From positions 248,001-312,000 of the forward strand of contig JADJTG010000002.1 in the NCBI GenBank assembly GCA_016711285.1: 64,000 nucleotides of DNA, read 5' to 3'. How positions within the stretch are numbered: position 1 is the stretch's first letter; each line of letters begins with the position of its first letter. Under the pieces are notes generated by a model that was given only the letters and a program-made list of their open reading frames with translations, made no database searches and was not told the DNA's origin. This stretch comes from Sphingobacteriales bacterium. Lineage in GTDB: Bacteria; Bacteroidota; Bacteroidia; Chitinophagales; UBA2359. Below, in pieces: positions 61,451 to 64,000 of the stretch. The position numbers and the translations under genes are program-made.

Positions 61451-61657
61451 ATTTCTAATAACGAAAATATCATACCAAAATGTGTATATCCTTTAAAACC
61501 AATTCAATTAGAAACAAAAAAGCCAAAAACAATTTTCGAGTTATTGGATTATGACTATATAGAGACCCACCAAGTTTTGCAAAATAATCAATTAAGCAAA
61601 GCGACTTAAGAAACAAAAAACGAACGACTTTGAGTAATTATATAACCCGCTCAAAAA

Positions 61658-61683
61658 AATAGTGGACAAATATATCCACTATT
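61658..61683. promoter_or_regulatory. Operator upstream of rrf2/nsrR: perfect inverted repeat
   Basis: The inverted repeat is AATAGTGGA-N8-TCCACTATT, with 9-base arms. It ends 12 bases before a TATCTTTG -7 box, covering the -33 region, so protein binding here would repress. A second copy with 7 of 9 matches in the right arm lies before the NorB-like gene. Confidence 0.75.
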
Positions 61684-61695
61684 AAAAAAAATGTT

Positions 61696-61703
61696 TATCT
61701 TTG
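61696..61703 (+). promoter_or_regulatory. -7 box (TATCTTTG) of the Rrf2 gene
   Basis: TATCTTTG lies 19 bases before the start codon, directly downstream of the operator at 61658-61683. Confidence 0.65.
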
Positions 61704-61722
61704 CTCCATCAAAAATTAGAAT

Positions 61723-62157
61723 ATGTTTTCAAAGGCTTGTGAATGCGGTATTAAGGCTTCCATATTTATTGCTGAACAGTCAAAACTTGGAAATAAGGTA
61801 AGCCTAAAAGAAGTAGCTGAAGCCATTGAATCTCCGATTGCTTATACGTCAAAAATTCTCCAGCAACTTACACGAAACAACATTATTAATTCTGACAAAG
61901 GACCCAGGGGCGGCTTCTATATGAATAAACAAGAGTTAGATAACGTAAAACTAAGCACAATTGTGTTTGCTATTGATGGAGACAATATCTACAAAGGTTG
62001 TGGATTGGGCTTAAAACAATGTAATGAAAAATTACCTTGTCCTGTGCATAACCAATTTAAGGTTATTCGTGATGAACTCAAGAAAATGCTTGAAACAACT
62101 ACAGTAAATTTATTAGCGATTGATTATAAAAATGGATTGACATTTTTGAAAAGGTAA
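61723..62157 (+). CDS. Rrf2-family iron-sulfur regulator, NsrR-like
   Basis: The 144-residue winged-helix regulator opens MFSKACECGIKASIFIAEQS and has a recognition helix in SPIAYTSKILQQLTRNNII and wing GPRGGFYM. Three cysteines in GCGLGLKQCNEKLPCPVH (spaced C-x6-C-x5-C) fit the [Fe-S] ligands of NsrR/IscR-type proteins, so it probably senses nitric oxide or redox stress. It carries its own operator and stands directly before a NorB-like gene with a related operator. Confidence 0.88.
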   Translation: MFSKACECGIKASIFIAEQSKLGNKVSLKEVAEAIESPIAYTSKILQQLTRNNIINSDKGPRGGFYMNKQELDNVKLSTIVFAIDGDNIYKGCGLGLKQCNEKLPCPVHNQFKVIRDELKKMLETTTVNLLAIDYKNGLTFLKR

Positions 62158-62170
62158 AAAAATTTGAAAT

Positions 62171-62196
62171 AATAGTGGACAATAATATCCAGTATA
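62171..62196. promoter_or_regulatory. Second, imperfect copy of the Rrf2 operator before the NorB-like gene
   Basis: AATAGTGGA-N8-TCCAGTATA has a left arm identical to that at 61658 and a right arm with 7 of 9 identities and the same spacer length. It lies nine bases before the ATG of the NorB-like gene. Confidence 0.65.
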
Positions 62197-62204
62197 ATTA
62201 AGAA

Positions 62205-63620
62205 ATGGAAACGAAAAACATAATTAGCGAGTCCGGAATTATCATTACAATAATTCTTATATTAATTCCAATATTGGTCGCTGCATTTATAGTCATCATT
62301 AAAGCTTATGCGGCAATAAATTATTATCACAAGAAAAAAGAATTAGAAGAGTTTTATGAATATTTACGAGGCTTAGGACCTGATGAGTTAGAAAAATTTG
62401 AACAAATAAAAAAAGAGCTTGAATTTTCACTTTCAAATAGTGAATTATCTGGAAACAAAGAAGCTAATGACAGTAGAGGTTTAATTAATAACATTAGCCA
62501 AGTTGAATCTTTACGATTTGTTGAGTTGAAAAAGAAAAGTCAGCCCAGACCCTATATTGAACCTGATTTGTCCAAATTAATCTTATGGCACTTAGGTTGT
62601 GCCACTTTTTGGCTATTACTTGGAACAACTATTGGAGAATATCTCGGAATAAAATTCGTGGCTCCTGATGTTGACCATTACAGTTGGTTGAGTTTTGGGA
62701 GATTACGCCCTGTGCATACGAACGCTGTTTTTTGGGGTTGGGCTTCACTAGCAATGATGGGCTTGGCTTATTATGTAATTCCACGTGTTAGCAAAGTACC
62801 CATTGTAAGTATTAAAACCAGGTTATTATTCTCTTATTCTTATTAATATCTCGGTAATTATAGGAAGTATATTTTTAATGGCGGCATCAATAATGGCGGT
62901 GGCGAATACAGAGAATACATCTGGCCTGTAATGGCACTATTTGGAATAGGTATCATAATTTCCTTACAAAATTTCTTCAAAACAATAGCTAAAAGGACTA
63001 CGAAAGAAATCTATGTGTCCAACTGGTACATTATTTCGGCAATGATGTTCTTATTGGTAATAGCCTTTGTTGCTTATTGGCCTGGTTGGCAAAATGGATT
63101 AGGAGAAACTATTGTACAAGGTTATTATATGCATCAAGGCGTGGGAATGTGGTTTATGCTTTTCAATCTTGGATTGATGTATTATTTCCTACCCCAACAA
63201 CTCAACAAACCCATTTACTCATATAGCTTAGGAATATTAGCTTTTTGGGCTCAAATACTTTTCTATACTTTAATTGGTACACATCATTTTATATTTAGTG
63301 CTATTCCCTGGTGGCTTCAAACAGTTGCTATTGTAGGAAGCGCAGGAATGATTATCCCTGTTGTAGCAGGAACAACCAATTTCTTGATGACTTTTAATGG
63401 AGCTTGGAATAAACTTTCAGTTAGCTATACCCTTCCATTTTATTTGATTGGAATCATATTCTATTTCACAGGCTCACTTCAAGGTACAGCAGAAGCGTTC
63501 CGCTTTACCAATTTGGTTTGGCACTTCACTGATTTTACTGTTGCTCATTCGCATTTAACGATGTATGGTATTATTTGCTTTATGCTTTGGGGGTTTATAC
63601 CATCTATAAAACAGATATAG
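62205..63620 (+). pseudogene. NorB/CcoN-like haem-copper subunit, broken inside and cut short at the 3' end
   Basis: This membrane subunit I of the haem-copper superfamily is probably a nitric oxide reductase. Visible are one N-terminal helix and coiled segment, then SFGRLRPVHTNAVFWGWASL with the low-spin haem His, YYMHQGVGMWFMLFNLGLMYYF and LIGTHHFIFSAIPWW with the three copper/iron-B His, and WHFTDFTVAHSHLTMYG with the haem His pair. A TAA at 62844 arises because a 60-80 base stretch is read out of frame: an extra base near 62818 and a missing one near 62900 (KT-GYYSLILINISVIIGS...LMAGINNGGGEYREYI fits the family). The C-terminal helices after WGFI are missing. The sequence there meets DNA leading into an IS630-like transposase, so an insertion probably cut the gene. 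Confidence 0.75.
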
Positions 63621-63675
63621 TCCAATATTTGCGAAATGGATTTTTTATTAATTTTGAACTATAAAATATTTATAT

Positions 63676-64000
63676 ATGTCTTTTCCTAAAATTATTCAAA
63701 TCAAAGAAACAATCAAAGAACTTAAATCTTTACAAAGGCGTAGTATTCCACTTATTGCAAAAAGAATAAATATTCTTATTGTGTTAAAAAAGCATGAGCA
63801 TACCGGAATTTCAAAAAGAGAAGTTTCTGATTTAACAGGAATAAATCATAACACCGTATTAAAATGGAGAAATATCTATGCAAAAGAAGGCTTAGATGCG
63901 TTTTTAAAGCATGGAAGAATTGGTTTTAAACCTTCCATTATAAAGGACAATGAACGAGAGCAATTAGAAAAATTATTGACCAACCCCAGCAATGGAATTG
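63676..64000 (+). CDS. IS630-family transposase, N-terminal part
   Basis: The frame is open from ATG 63676 to the window end (108 residues). The helix-turn-helix pair LKKHEHTGISKREVSDLTGI and NHNTVLKWRNIYAKEGLDAF is typical of IS630 transposases; the DDE domain lies outside. IS630 elements insert at TA. A TA in the interrupted NorB codon region (about 63596) is a candidate left end. Confidence 0.75.
   Translation, partial: MSFPKIIQIKETIKELKSLQRRSIPLIAKRINILIVLKKHEHTGISKREVSDLTGINHNTVLKWRNIYAKEGLDAFLKHGRIGFKPSIIKDNEREQLEKLLTNPSNGI

Noticed and set aside
61367..61609. 80-residue plus-strand open frame
   Set aside because: Most of it is the antisense of the IS481-like relic; the remaining 45 residues show no recognisable pattern or start.

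Overview
The window looks like a chromosomal contig from a member of the phylum Bacteroidota, probably in the Saprospiria/Chitinophagia direction. The evidence is a giant secreted protein with a gliding-motility (type IX secretion) C-terminal domain, TAnnTTTG-type -7 promoter boxes, little sign of Shine-Dalgarno sequences, and the protein families present. No rRNA gene or named species marker is present, so the assignment stops there.

Positions 1-42,000 are mid-GC and largely core. They hold the end of cysN, a minus-strand inorganic-carbon operon (sulP, DUF2490, dabA, dabB), a GH3-family gene, rfbD, a membrane glycosyltransferase-like gene, a roughly 10 kb repeat adhesin gene, a pullulanase, a PaiB-like gene, malate dehydrogenase, a broken histidine kinase, floA, tRNA-Arg(ACG), yraN, a degenerate copper-amine-oxidase-like protein beside a MauG-like dihaem protein, a sodium:solute symporter and gltX. 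Two long minisatellites, both with 21-bp units, lie at 27.8-28.4 kb and 42.0-42.9 kb.

From about 42.9 kb the sequence becomes clearly more AT-rich and is accessory DNA. First comes a nuclease/NTPase gene. It is followed by a run of plus-strand genes (DUF4145, DinB, amidohydrolase, two aldo/keto reductases plus an AraC regulator, VOC plus YdeI-like, and a TPR-like protein) separated by 90-250 bp imperfect palindromes. At four of these cassettes the first nine bases (GTT...) are the exact reverse complement of the nine bases that open the palindrome at the far end (...AAC). This is the boundary signature of integron gene cassettes with attC sites. No integrase gene is visible, so this would be a CALIN-type array. 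One attC-like site contains the tail of an IS110-family transposase.

Positions 54.3-61.1 kb hold a five-gene operon resembling the predicted MoxR-vWA-beta-propeller (bpX) ternary systems. Next come an IS481-like relic and an Rrf2/NsrR-like regulator with a perfect inverted-repeat operator. An imperfect copy of the operator precedes a NorB/CcoN-like haem-copper gene. That gene is broken internally and ends abruptly next to an IS630-like transposase that runs off the window.

Many otherwise intact genes carry single-base indels, mostly one base missing from a short homopolymer (dabA, NTPase, DinB, second aldo/keto reductase, MoxR, vWA). This suggests sequencing or assembly error as much as real decay. 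In-frame TAG codons in the histidine kinase and the giant adhesin are not explained by homopolymers.
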